Of a stretch of DNA of 64,000 bases, positions 17,223-25,044 are shown in pieces. Made by a program: the position numbers and the translations under genes. The notes under the pieces are model-generated. The model was given only the letters and a program-made list of their open reading frames with translations, was not told the origin of the DNA and ran no database searches. Position 1 is the first letter of the stretch; each line of letters starts with the position of its first letter. Origin of the DNA: an uncultured Bacteroidales bacterium (lineage in GTDB: Bacteria; Bacteroidota; Bacteroidia; Bacteroidales; Paludibacteraceae); the NCBI GenBank assembly GCA_946414805.1, contig CAMKPZ010000005.1, positions 1 to 64,000 of the forward strand, read 5' to 3'.

Positions 17223-17263
17223 CCGCTGATAGCTGATAGCTGACGGCTGACGGCTGACAGCCC
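17223..17263. repeat. Spacer repeat, family A (CTGATAGCTGA/CTGACGGCTGA)
   Basis: The gap between two convergent genes consists almost wholly of tandem near-copies of GCTGATA and GCTGACG. The same word family occurs at 27999-28035 before the S1 gene and inside the DAHP synthase-chorismate mutase gene at 21484-21525. Confidence 0.75.
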
Positions 17264-18049
17264 TTACTTCCACCTGTACCCGATTCCCAATGAGACGGAT
17301 TGCGGATAAATGAGTGCATCGGCAATCTCTTTTCCTTTGTTCTCTTTGTAGAATCCGGCGATGTCGGAGAGACTCACTTTGTAATGGGCATTGATCTGAA
17401 TGCCTATCGGAAACTCATAGCCGATCGTGGCGCAGATACCGAAATGGTTGTCGTGCAGACTGTATAGACGGCTGTAGTCATAGGGGTCGGTCGGAGGCGT
17501 AGGAGAGGTGGTTGGCGTAGTGGTGGATTCATCCACGTTGCGGAACTTGTTGGCGATGTTGGAGGCAAAGGTGAAATGGGTGAATATTCCGCCGCCGAAC
17601 TGAAGATACCCTTTCTGCATATTACCGAAACGACCTAAGAAATAGACGGGGATCTCCAACCCGAACGACCATAGATGATTGGCTGTATCGGTTGCCGCGA
17701 AATAGTTCTGGTGCGCTGTGAGGATCACCTGCGGCTGGATGGCAAAGTGCTTGCTGACGCCGAAATCCATAAATCCGCCGAGCTCTCCGCCTATACGCAT
17801 ATACGAACTCATCGGCTTATGATTGCGGGTGATAATGAAATTACTCAGGTTCGCTCCGGCTAACAGACCTCCGGACACCAGTCTCGGCAGATCTTTCTGG
17901 TCCAGCGAATCCAGCATCGTCTCGGTATCCCATTCCTGCAACTTCTCTTTGGCGTCGATCATGGTGGCCTGGAATCGCTCTTTCGAACTTTGAGAGTAGG
18001 CGTTCAGTACTCCTAAAATACATGCAATAATTAGAAATGTTCGCTTCAT
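17264..18049 (-). CDS. PorT-like outer-membrane beta-barrel protein
   Basis: A 261-residue protein with a signal peptide (MKRTFLIIACILGVLNAYSQ). After an N-terminal charged stretch of about 45 residues, amphipathic strands run to the C-terminus: LVSGGLLAGANLSNFI, MRIGGELGGFMDFGVSKHFAIQPQVIL, WSFGLEIPVYFLGRF, GYLQFGGGIFTHF, FGICATIGYEFPIGIQINAHYKVSL and SVSLGIGYRWK. This is the pattern of the OMP_b-brl_2/PorT family. A Thr/Pro-rich insertion (TTPTTSPTPPTDPYDYS) probably forms an external loop. It follows the DUF5686 gene by 28 bp, so it is probably its operon partner. The specific function is unknown. Confidence 0.75.
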   Translation of the reverse strand: MKRTFLIIACILGVLNAYSQSSKERFQATMIDAKEKLQEWDTETMLDSLDQKDLPRLVSGGLLAGANLSNFIITRNHKPMSSYMRIGGELGGFMDFGVSKHFAIQPQVILTAHQNYFAATDTANHLWSFGLEIPVYFLGRFGNMQKGYLQFGGGIFTHFTFASNIANKFRNVDESTTTPTTSPTPPTDPYDYSRLYSLHDNHFGICATIGYEFPIGIQINAHYKVSLSDIAGFYKENKGKEIADALIYPQSVSLGIGYRWK

Positions 18050-18077
18050 TTTGCTTAGATTTTAAGATTTATATGCG

Positions 18078-20936
18078 TTATAGCGAGAAACGGACGGTGA
18101 TCTTCACGCCGTTTCTTCCCCATGCCCCGATCTTACGGCGGCCATGGATCATCACAGGATGACCGTCGGCATCTACCGCCGGTTGGAAGCCTAAGGTGGG
18201 ATTGTTCGGATCGATCGGTTCCATTTTCTGGATCATATACGGCAACTCATAGTCGTTGTATGTGAGACGGCGGATATAATCGATACGGATGAACTTGAGG
18301 ATGTTCTCAAATCCCGCGGTGATCTCCATATACGGCAGTTTGCCGATGGGCGAAGAGGTGCGGTAGCCGTCTTTGAGATAGCCGTAGTTGTCGAAGGCAT
18401 TGTCGGCGATGCCGTTCTCCCATTCCGTGTGCGGGAAGTCATACAGACCGTTGCCTGTCTCCAGATAGGGGTTGTTCTTCTTCGTCAAACCGCCATATAT
18501 ACCGGCGAAACTTACTACGCCGCGGAGTTTGAGTTTGTTGATGCCCGGTATGCGGTTCATGATCCAGCCCTTGAAATAGTAGGTAGCGAAGAGCGATACA
18601 TATTCGTCCATCATAAACTCCATCGGTTTTAGCAGGTTGAAGGAACGCTGAGCCAGAAGGATACTGGTTGAGGTGGCGGGGATGTGGAGTTTGGTGAACG
18701 GCACTTGCTGCCAGATGATTCCGGTTTGGATACGTGTGTCCAAATGGCCGAAGGCGGAGAACCAGAAGCGTTTGTCGAACATCACTTCGGTCTTGTTGTA
18801 CAGGAAGCCTTTTCCTCCGTTGTGGCGGTCATCCAGATAGCCGATCGTGTGCGTCAGGTTGATCGTCGGGGCGTCTTTCTCAATGCCCCACGGGCTCTTC
18901 ACTCCGTTACGGTCAATTCCGATCATCGAACCTGGAGAGTACTCTAACTCGAATACACCCTCGTAATTGCGGTACGATCCGATATTGCTGAGCGAACGGC
19001 TGAAAGTGGTGTCCGTGCCGATGATATTCTGCGTGTAATCCACGCGGTCGTATCGCAGGGAGCCGGCTGCACGGTTGTTCGTGAAGTCGAAACTCGTCCT
19101 CAGCATCAGGTTGTTACGCCATTCTTTCATGTATTCCGCTTTGGCGTGGAACACGTATTGCGCAAACGGCATTGTCGGCTGGCTTGTCGGGATGGACATG
19201 ATAATGTTGTCCCTTCGTACGACATCCGTCACCTGTCCCGGTTCCTCTATATCGTATTGGGCCATCAGCTGCAGGTGGTGACGCTTGCCGTCGTACGGCT
19301 GATCCTTGTGCTTGTCGAAGGTATAGACAAGGGTCGCATTGTATTTCGGCAGCAGATCTTTGGTGCCGAACGCTACGTAGCCGCGGAAGAAGAACTGGTC
19401 GTGAAGACGGGCTGTCGAACCGCCGCCTACTCGCAGACGGACGCCCTCTAACATGTTCCAGCTCAAAAAGTTATAGATCGGTCCGAAATCGAACTTGCTC
19501 AGATACATAAACTCCGCCTTACGCGTGGGAATATACTCTGTCGTCACGGCGTTCACGAAGAGCGCCAGACTGTTGAATTTGGGCGTGTTGGTGAATTCGC
19601 GTACCAGATCCACTACCGAACTCTCGTATTTGGTCAGCGGTTCCGGACGCATCTCATCCGTCCATTGACCTTCCCATACCAACTCGGCGGTGGTGTCATT
19701 CACCTCCGGTTCCGGGCCTGTCAGATTGGAGAAAGTCTCTCTCGCGATAGGCGTTTCCATGTCCCAGTCGGTATAGATCTTCGTCTGACGGGCCAGCATG
19801 CCTCGTTTGTCGTTCAGTATGTAGAATTTCGCGTAGGTCGTTGTCCGGTCCGGGGCCCATAAACCGTTCTCCAGCTGCTTGTAACTGTGCTCGATCGAGA
19901 AATTGCTGACGAAATTGAGGTTGATGTCCGGCGGCACGTTGATCGCATATTTCTTCAGGCGGAAGGTGCTGTCGTTCACAATATACAGGTGACCCGTGAA
20001 ACCGTAACTCTCCGAGTTCACAGGCACGAACGCCAGGTCGATACACGGATAGCCGTCTACCATGATCGTGTCCATGATGTAGTATTGGTAGAATGTCACG
20101 GCGAGTGTTGAACTCAACGGGGAGACAAAACGGTTGAACAGCAGGTTCATGCTGTTGTCGTTGATCTCTACATCCTTGAAGATGGCATTGATGTTCTGCT
20201 GGAAGGATTGTGAACCGATCACGCTCTCGATACCGAATATACGTTTCTTGTCCAGCACTTTCTTTTCGCGGTGGGGCTTGCGCTGGTAATACTCCGTGTT
20301 CAGGTGTTCGCGGATACTCACTGTCACATTCGGATAAACACCCGTCGTGTCGATATATTTCTTTACGAACGCAAAATCCTTCCAGAACGGTTTCTCCCAG
20401 TTGATCTTGATGTTGTCTAACGCGAACGACATTCGGCTGTAACTCTTTGCCGTGTATTGGTCGGCTGTCGTCACGGTGAACGAGTCTTTGTGGGCGATCA
20501 CGTTCTTGATCAGCTCCACTGCAGGGTTGCCCTTACGCTTGTAGTCGCGCTTGCGGTTCTTCGGCGTCACCACGATGTCCTGCAATCCGTACACATCCGG
20601 CTTCATCTTGATCTTCACTTCCTTACGGTTCTGACCCTTGCGAAGTGTCAGCATCTCCGTCTTGTAGCCTAACATCTGGAAGTTCAGGGTGTTGTAGCCC
20701 GAGGTGTTACTGATGGTGAAGTTTCCGTCAATATCACTTGTGGTACCTACCTCCGAAGGAATCATTCCTTTGTTGGTCGTGGATTTGAGGAAGTAGATCT
20801 GTACGAACGGAAGTGTCTCGCCCGTATCGGCATCTACCACAACGCCCGAGATACTCGTTCGCTGCGGTGACTCTTGCGCTGTCGCCATCCCCGCGAAGCA
20901 CAGCAGTAAAACAAATATGTACCTTAAATTCTTCAT
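18078..20936 (-). CDS. DUF5686 outer-membrane protein with carboxypeptidase-regulatory-like domain
   Basis: A 952-residue protein. A signal peptide ending at ATAQ is followed by a carboxypeptidase-D regulatory-like domain (SISGVVVDADTGETLPFVQIYF, TSDIDGNFTISN; about residues 28-120). A DUF5686-type region follows, with PKNRKRDYKRKGNPAVELIKNVIAHKD as its start. The second half is rich in alternating aromatic strands (FYLYNK-type barrel segments) and ends in KIGAWGRNGVKITVRFSL, a barrel-like C-terminus. The family is common in Bacteroidota and looks like a TonB-receptor relative without the plug. The substrate is unknown. The upstream spacer consists of short repeats and shows no clear promoter. 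Confidence 0.88.
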   Translation of the reverse strand: MKNLRYIFVLLLCFAGMATAQESPQRTSISGVVVDADTGETLPFVQIYFLKSTTNKGMIPSEVGTTSDIDGNFTISNTSGYNTLNFQMLGYKTEMLTLRKGQNRKEVKIKMKPDVYGLQDIVVTPKNRKRDYKRKGNPAVELIKNVIAHKDSFTVTTADQYTAKSYSRMSFALDNIKINWEKPFWKDFAFVKKYIDTTGVYPNVTVSIREHLNTEYYQRKPHREKKVLDKKRIFGIESVIGSQSFQQNINAIFKDVEINDNSMNLLFNRFVSPLSSTLAVTFYQYYIMDTIMVDGYPCIDLAFVPVNSESYGFTGHLYIVNDSTFRLKKYAINVPPDINLNFVSNFSIEHSYKQLENGLWAPDRTTTYAKFYILNDKRGMLARQTKIYTDWDMETPIARETFSNLTGPEPEVNDTTAELVWEGQWTDEMRPEPLTKYESSVVDLVREFTNTPKFNSLALFVNAVTTEYIPTRKAEFMYLSKFDFGPIYNFLSWNMLEGVRLRVGGGSTARLHDQFFFRGYVAFGTKDLLPKYNATLVYTFDKHKDQPYDGKRHHLQLMAQYDIEEPGQVTDVVRRDNIIMSIPTSQPTMPFAQYVFHAKAEYMKEWRNNLMLRTSFDFTNNRAAGSLRYDRVDYTQNIIGTDTTFSRSLSNIGSYRNYEGVFELEYSPGSMIGIDRNGVKSPWGIEKDAPTINLTHTIGYLDDRHNGGKGFLYNKTEVMFDKRFWFSAFGHLDTRIQTGIIWQQVPFTKLHIPATSTSILLAQRSFNLLKPMEFMMDEYVSLFATYYFKGWIMNRIPGINKLKLRGVVSFAGIYGGLTKKNNPYLETGNGLYDFPHTEWENGIADNAFDNYGYLKDGYRTSSPIGKLPYMEITAGFENILKFIRIDYIRRLTYNDYELPYMIQKMEPIDPNNPTLGFQPAVDADGHPVMIHGRRKIGAWGRNGVKITVRFSL

Positions 20937-21199
20937 TTTCTTTCAATTCTCAACTCTTCATTCTCAATTTTCAATTCTCACCCCGGTCTTTACCGGTCTC
21001 TGGTTTGTCGCAGGTCAATCCCGTGGTAGTCCCGTGTCAATCCCGTGGTAATCCCGTGTCAATCCCGTGGTAATCCCGTGTCAATCCCGCATCCTACCCA
21101 TACCTATAATATATATATTTATATATATTATTCTGTGATTTTTACAAACTTCCGAATAAATGTTCTATATTGCAATTCTCAACTCTCAACTTTCAATTC
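20937..21199. repeat. Repeat-filled spacer: AATTCTCAA words and a 22-bp tandem repeat
   Basis: The spacer begins (20940-20981) and ends (21172-21207) with near-copies of CAATTCTCAAC/CAATTTTCAA. Between them, a 22-bp unit (GTCAATCCCGTGGTAATCCC plus GT) is repeated at 21014, 21036 and 21058, with a partial copy at 21080. An AT-only tract lies at about 21107-21130. No gene or clear promoter was seen. Confidence 0.8.
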
Positions 21200-22252
21200 T
21201 CAGCTCTGCATACGCAAACTCTCTTCGTGGATCAGTTCCCATACTTTCATCATAAACTCCTCACGGAAGGACTGCTTGCCCGTTTTCATTCGTAATTCGT
21301 AATTTTTAATTTTTAATTTATTAATGATCTGTTGGTATCGTTCGGGTTGCAGCGGAGCAACGCCGTTCGCTTTCTTCCATTCGCCGATGCGTTTGCTCAC
21401 TTCCATGCGTGCTGCGATGGTGTTCCATAAGGTCTCGTCCAACTCGTCTATCTCTGCCCGCAACCAATTCAGCTCAATCCCGTCTGATAGCTGACTGCTG
21501 ATTGCTGATAGCTGATAGCTGATGGCGGAAGGCGTCACCTGCTGCTTGGCGTCCGATAGCGCTTCTGCCGGACTGCAATGCACTTCGATCATCGCGCCGT
21601 CCAAGCCCAACTCGGGGATCTTCTTCAGCAACTCCGGCACCTTTGCTGCCTCGCCGCTCAGGTGACTCGGGTCTAACAGCAGCGGTATACCCGGTCGTTC
21701 TGTCCGCACTTTGTGCGCCATCGCCCAGCACGGACGGTGACCGCAACCCCTATGAACGGCGATCACTGGAACGCCTGTCTTCTCCAACCGCTCGATATTT
21801 CCTATCCACAAACCCGCATCCTCATTCACAGGATTCTTGATGAGAACGCCTTTTAATGGAAAATCGGTCTGTACTCTGTCAGGCGCAGCCGGTCTGTATT
21901 CTATCAGGCGCAGCCGGTCTGCAATCGCTTCTGCGATTGCGCTTACTGCCATCGGACTGGCGCTTGTCCTTGCGCCGATCCACAGATAATCGATTCCTGC
22001 CTCAAGCGCTTTTGTCACATGCTCCGGCGTGGCTACCTCTGTGGCGGTTTCTACACCATAAAGCGCTTTCGCTTCCGCCAGCCATGCCAACGCCTCTTCG
22101 CCTACTCCTTGGAACGTGTGCGGGCTCGTGCGCGGCTTCCATGCGCCCGCGCGATAAATAAACGGACGCTCACCGCAAGCGTCTTTGATCTGACTTGCGG
22201 TGAGAAGCACCTGCTCACGGCTCTCCGCCGCGCATGGACCTAATATCAGCAT
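21200..22252 (-). CDS. Bifunctional DAHP synthase / chorismate mutase
   Basis: About 350 residues. The N-terminal KDPG-aldolase-type DAHP synthase (type I-beta) is shown by LILGPCAAES, FIYRAGAWKPRTSPHTFQG, TEVATPEHVTKAL, GIDYLWIGAR, LKGVLIKNPVNED, VHRGCG and LLLDPSHLSG. The C-terminal AroQ chorismate mutase is shown by LNWLRAEIDELDETLWNTIAARMEVSKRIGEWKKANG and IHEESLRMQS. It therefore makes 3-deoxy-D-arabino-heptulosonate 7-phosphate and converts chorismate to prephenate. Two stretches look inserted in frame: PSAISYQLSAISSQLSDG between the domains and NKLKIKNYELRMKT inside the mutase. Both are made of spacer-type DNA repeats. The start is ATG 22252 or TTG 22267; the lipoprotein stop lies six bases above the TTG in the same frame. 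Confidence 0.9.
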   Translation of the reverse strand: MLILGPCAAESREQVLLTASQIKDACGERPFIYRAGAWKPRTSPHTFQGVGEEALAWLAEAKALYGVETATEVATPEHVTKALEAGIDYLWIGARTSASPMAVSAIAEAIADRLRLIEYRPAAPDRVQTDFPLKGVLIKNPVNEDAGLWIGNIERLEKTGVPVIAVHRGCGHRPCWAMAHKVRTERPGIPLLLDPSHLSGEAAKVPELLKKIPELGLDGAMIEVHCSPAEALSDAKQQVTPSAISYQLSAISSQLSDGIELNWLRAEIDELDETLWNTIAARMEVSKRIGEWKKANGVAPLQPERYQQIINKLKIKNYELRMKTGKQSFREEFMMKVWELIHEESLRMQS

Positions 22253-22273
22253 TAGAGGGGTTGCCAAACGCGT

Positions 22274-22762
22274 TTAGTACGCTACTTGTAAGCGGAACGG
22301 GATAGCCTCCGGAGTGAAATCGTCATAGTAGAAATCTGAGATCGTGATCCATACCTCTACATAGCCGATTCCCACGGTGTAATCGATGTGCTGCGAGAAA
22401 TTGACAGTCCCCTTTGTGCCGTCTCCGTTATCAACCTCTGCTGTCTTATAGGTCGTCTCCGGCAGCGTCACTAAATAAGCATCCTGCGTACCGCTGTTAT
22501 ACTCGCGGCTCACCGTAATCACACCGTACTGATAGACCTCACTCGTTATGTCCGGCACATCGAAATGCGCAAAATAGGCATTCGCTCCGGAAGAGAATTG
22601 CCAACTGCTTGCACTGGCATTCAGCACCTTTGTGAAGGCGTGGAATTTGCAATCGCTACTGCCGCCTGGACTTGGCTCTGTGTACGTGTTATAGGTGCAG
22701 CTCGGCAACCATAGACCTGCCAGCGCCATCACGCAGATAATAATGTATTTTTTCATCCTCAT
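22274..22762 (-). CDS. Lipoprotein of unknown function
   Basis: About 162 residues from the chosen ATG (MRMKKYIIICVMALAGLWLPSC), with a clear lipobox LWLPSC. The mature part begins with a Thr/Ser/Pro-rich linker. A compact beta-rich domain follows (FHAFTKVLNASASSWQFS, YAHF-type strands, VYQYGVITVSREYNSG, YTVGIGYVEVWITISDFYYDD). I do not recognise a functional family; similar short lipoproteins are common in Bacteroidales. A longer frame starting at 22807 is unlikely because the -7 box lies inside it at 22777-22784. The gene is followed almost immediately by the DAHP synthase-chorismate mutase gene, so the two are probably cotranscribed. Confidence 0.65.
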   Translation of the reverse strand: MRMKKYIIICVMALAGLWLPSCTYNTYTEPSPGGSSDCKFHAFTKVLNASASSWQFSSGANAYFAHFDVPDITSEVYQYGVITVSREYNSGTQDAYLVTLPETTYKTAEVDNGDGTKGTVNFSQHIDYTVGIGYVEVWITISDFYYDDFTPEAIPFRLQVAY

Positions 22763-22776
22763 AACAATTTTGCGTG

Positions 22777-22824
22777 CAAAGTTACACTTTTTTTTGCATA
22801 TATGCAAATTTTTTACTACTTTTG
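22777..22824. promoter_or_regulatory. Divergent promoter pair sharing a palindromic -33 region
   Basis: The 16-bp palindrome TTTGCATATATGCAAA (22793-22808) supplies TTTG to both strands. On the plus strand TACTTTTG (22817-22824) follows after 20 nt and serves the TrmH gene. On the minus strand TAACTTTG (22784 to 22777) follows after 20 nt and serves the lipoprotein gene. Both polymerases would compete for the same 16 bp. Confidence 0.8.
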
Positions 22825-22832
22825 CACCCGAA

Positions 22833-23666
22833 ATGACGAAATTTAGCGAAATAACGGCTTCTCATGCCTTGGTGAAGCAGGTTCGGAGTCTCCAGCAGAA
22901 GAAATTCCGTGATGAGACGGGACTCTTTGTGGCGGAGGGGGAGAAATGTGTTTCGGAACTCATGAAGGGCTTCGAACCGGTGTATCTCTTCCGCGAGGGG
23001 GAGAATGCTACATCTGTCCAGATTGCCCAAATGAGTTCGCTCCGTACGCCGCAGGGCGTCATCGCCGTCTTCCGGCAGCGTTCAATCCCCAATCCCCAAT
23101 CTCCAATTACCACTCCACAATCCCCAATCACCAATCTAACGCTTGCGTTAGACGGAGTCCAAGATCCGGGCAACCTTGGTACGATCATCCGTACCTGTGA
23201 TTGGTTCGGCGTACATGATATCTTCTGTTCCCTCGATACCGCGGATTGTTATAATCCGAAGGTGGTACAGGCTACCATGGGAGCTCTTGCACGCGTTCGG
23301 ATCCACTATGTCGATCTCCCTGCATGGCTCCAATCGCTCACCAATCCCCAATCCCCAACCACCAATCACCAATCCCCAACCACCAATCCCCAATCCCCAA
23401 TGATTTTCGGTACCCTCCTTGAGGGTCGGAATATGTATGAAGTTCTTTCTCCAACCACCAATCCTCAATCCCCAATCTCCAATCCCCAATTTTCAATCAT
23501 TATCATGGGCAACGAAGGAAACGGTATTTCCTCTGCCGTGCGTCCGCTGGTCACGCACCCTATACGCATTCCTTCCTTCCCGCAGGACGCTGAGACCTCC
23601 GAGAGTCTCAATGTCTCTATTGCTACAGCAATCGTCCTCGCCGAGTTCCGGCGAAGAGAACTATAA
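22833..23666 (+). CDS. TrmH/SpoU-family RNA 2'-O-methyltransferase with repeat-derived insertions
   Basis: A 277-residue methyltransferase of the SPOUT class. The N-terminal substrate-binding domain begins [20 protein letters not shown], with [13 protein letters not shown]. The catalytic motifs are [21 protein letters not shown] (motif 1), [11 protein letters not shown] (motif 2) and [27 protein letters not shown] (motif 3, SLNVS). It methylates the ribose of an rRNA or tRNA nucleotide. Three stretches are unusual and consist of [11 protein letters not shown] repeats: about 23083-23136 (exactly 54 bp), about 23340-23402 and about 23451-23495. All three are in frame and lie outside the catalytic motifs. 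The start at 22833 is eight bases after the promoter's -7 box; the longer frame from 22695 runs across the promoter. Confidence 0.88.
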   Translation: MTKFSEITASHALVKQVRSLQQKKFRDETGLFVAEGEKCVSELMKGFEPVYLFREGENATSVQIAQMSSLRTPQGVIAVFRQRSIPNPQSPITTPQSPITNLTLALDGVQDPGNLGTIIRTCDWFGVHDIFCSLDTADCYNPKVVQATMGALARVRIHYVDLPAWLQSLTNPQSPTTNHQSPTTNPQSPMIFGTLLEGRNMYEVLSPTTNPQSPISNPQFSIIIMGNEGNGISSAVRPLVTHPIRIPSFPQDAETSESLNVSIATAIVLAEFRRREL

Positions 23667-23700
23667 TACTCACTTTTATCAAATCAACTAAGGTACAATT

Positions 23701-25044
23701 ATGACAAAGCAGAAACGATTCTTGTTGGCTGAGGATCTTTTACCTCGTCAGTGGTACAACATTGCGGCTGAGATGCCCAATAAACCCCTTCCTCCTCTTA
23801 ATCCGGCTACCAAACAACCTGTGACAGTCGATGACCTCTCACATATCTTTGCTTCCGAGTGCGCAAAGCAGGAGTTGGATCAGACCCATGCATGGATTGA
23901 TATTCCGGAGGAGGTGCAGGAGCGTTACCGTTTCTATCGCTCTACGCCCCTTGTGCGCGCTTACGCGTTGGAGCAGGCGCTCGGTACGCCCGCGCATATT
24001 TATTTTAAGAATGAGAGTGTCAATCCGCTCGGTTCGCATAAACTCAATTCGGCGATCCCCCAGTGTTATTATTGCCGTCAGGAAGGCACCACCAATGTTA
24101 CTACCGAAACCGGAGCAGGGCAATGGGGAGCGGCACTCAGTTATGCTGCCAAGTCGTTCGGACTTGAGTGCGCGGTGTATCAGGTGAAGATATCGATGCA
24201 GCAGAAACCTTACCGCAGCAGTATCATGCGTACGTTTGGCGCCACGGTGGAAGGTTCGCCCTCGATGTCCACACGTGCCGGAAAGGATATTATCACCCGT
24301 GATCCGCACCATCCCGGTTCTCTCGGTACCGCTATCTCCGAGGCAATCGAACTGGCAACCACTACACCGAACTGCAAATATACGCTCGGTTCGGTGCTCA
24401 ATCACGTAGCCCTGCACCAGACCGTCATCGGCTTGGAAGCGGAGAAACAGATGGAGATGGCAGGCGAGTATCCGGATGTCGTGATCGCATGCTTCGGCGG
24501 CGGAAGTAATTTCGGCGGACTGGCGTTCCCCTTCATGCGCCATCAGTTCCAAACGCTAAATGGGCAATGCGCAAAAGGCAAACGGATTGATTTCATTGCT
24601 GCCGAACCGGCGTCTTGCCCTAAACTCACCAAGGGAGAGTTCCGTTATGATTTCGGAGACTCTGCCGGTTATACACCGCTCTTGCCGATGTACACGCTCG
24701 GCCATGATTTCAAACCGGCGAATATCCATGCCGGCGGATTGCGTTATCATGGCGCCGGCGTGATTGTCAGCCAGTTGCTCAAGGACGGGTTCATGCGCGG
24801 AGTGGATATTCCGCAGTTGGAGTCTTTTGAGTCCGGTCTGCTTTTTGCACGCACCGAAGGAATCATCCCTGCGCCCGAGAGCTGCCATGCTATCGCAGCC
24901 GCTGTTAGAGAGGCGGAGGCATGCAAAAAGACCGGTGAGGAGAAAGTGATACTTTTCAACCTCAGCGGCCATGGTTTGATTGATATGACGGCCTATGATA
25001 GTTTTATCAATGGCGATCTGATCAATTATACGCCTAATCTCTGA
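23701..25044 (+). CDS. Tryptophan synthase beta chain-like protein (TrpB2 type)
   Basis: A 447-residue PLP enzyme. The motifs STPLVRAYALEQALGTPAHIYFKNESVNPLGSHKLNSAIPQ (with the PLP lysine in GSHK), TETGAGQWGAALSYA, QKPYRSSIMRTFGATVEGSPS, CFGGGSNFGGLAFPF and FNLSGHGLID are typical of TrpB2, the longer stand-alone branch of tryptophan synthase beta chains. TrpB2 condenses indole or indole-like acceptors with serine. No trpA lies beside it, which suits a salvage or alternative role. The gene follows the TrmH gene by 34 bp. It ends exactly one base before the last base of the convergent murG gene, with no room for a terminator. Confidence 0.93.
   Translation: MTKQKRFLLAEDLLPRQWYNIAAEMPNKPLPPLNPATKQPVTVDDLSHIFASECAKQELDQTHAWIDIPEEVQERYRFYRSTPLVRAYALEQALGTPAHIYFKNESVNPLGSHKLNSAIPQCYYCRQEGTTNVTTETGAGQWGAALSYAAKSFGLECAVYQVKISMQQKPYRSSIMRTFGATVEGSPSMSTRAGKDIITRDPHHPGSLGTAISEAIELATTTPNCKYTLGSVLNHVALHQTVIGLEAEKQMEMAGEYPDVVIACFGGGSNFGGLAFPFMRHQFQTLNGQCAKGKRIDFIAAEPASCPKLTKGEFRYDFGDSAGYTPLLPMYTLGHDFKPANIHAGGLRYHGAGVIVSQLLKDGFMRGVDIPQLESFESGLLFARTEGIIPAPESCHAIAAAVREAEACKKTGEEKVILFNLSGHGLIDMTAYDSFINGDLINYTPNL

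Noticed and set aside
23083..23495. CRISPR-like appearance of the CCAATCCCC blocks
   Set aside because: There are no constant repeats with unique spacers of regular length, the words vary freely, and the blocks lie within a methyltransferase reading frame.
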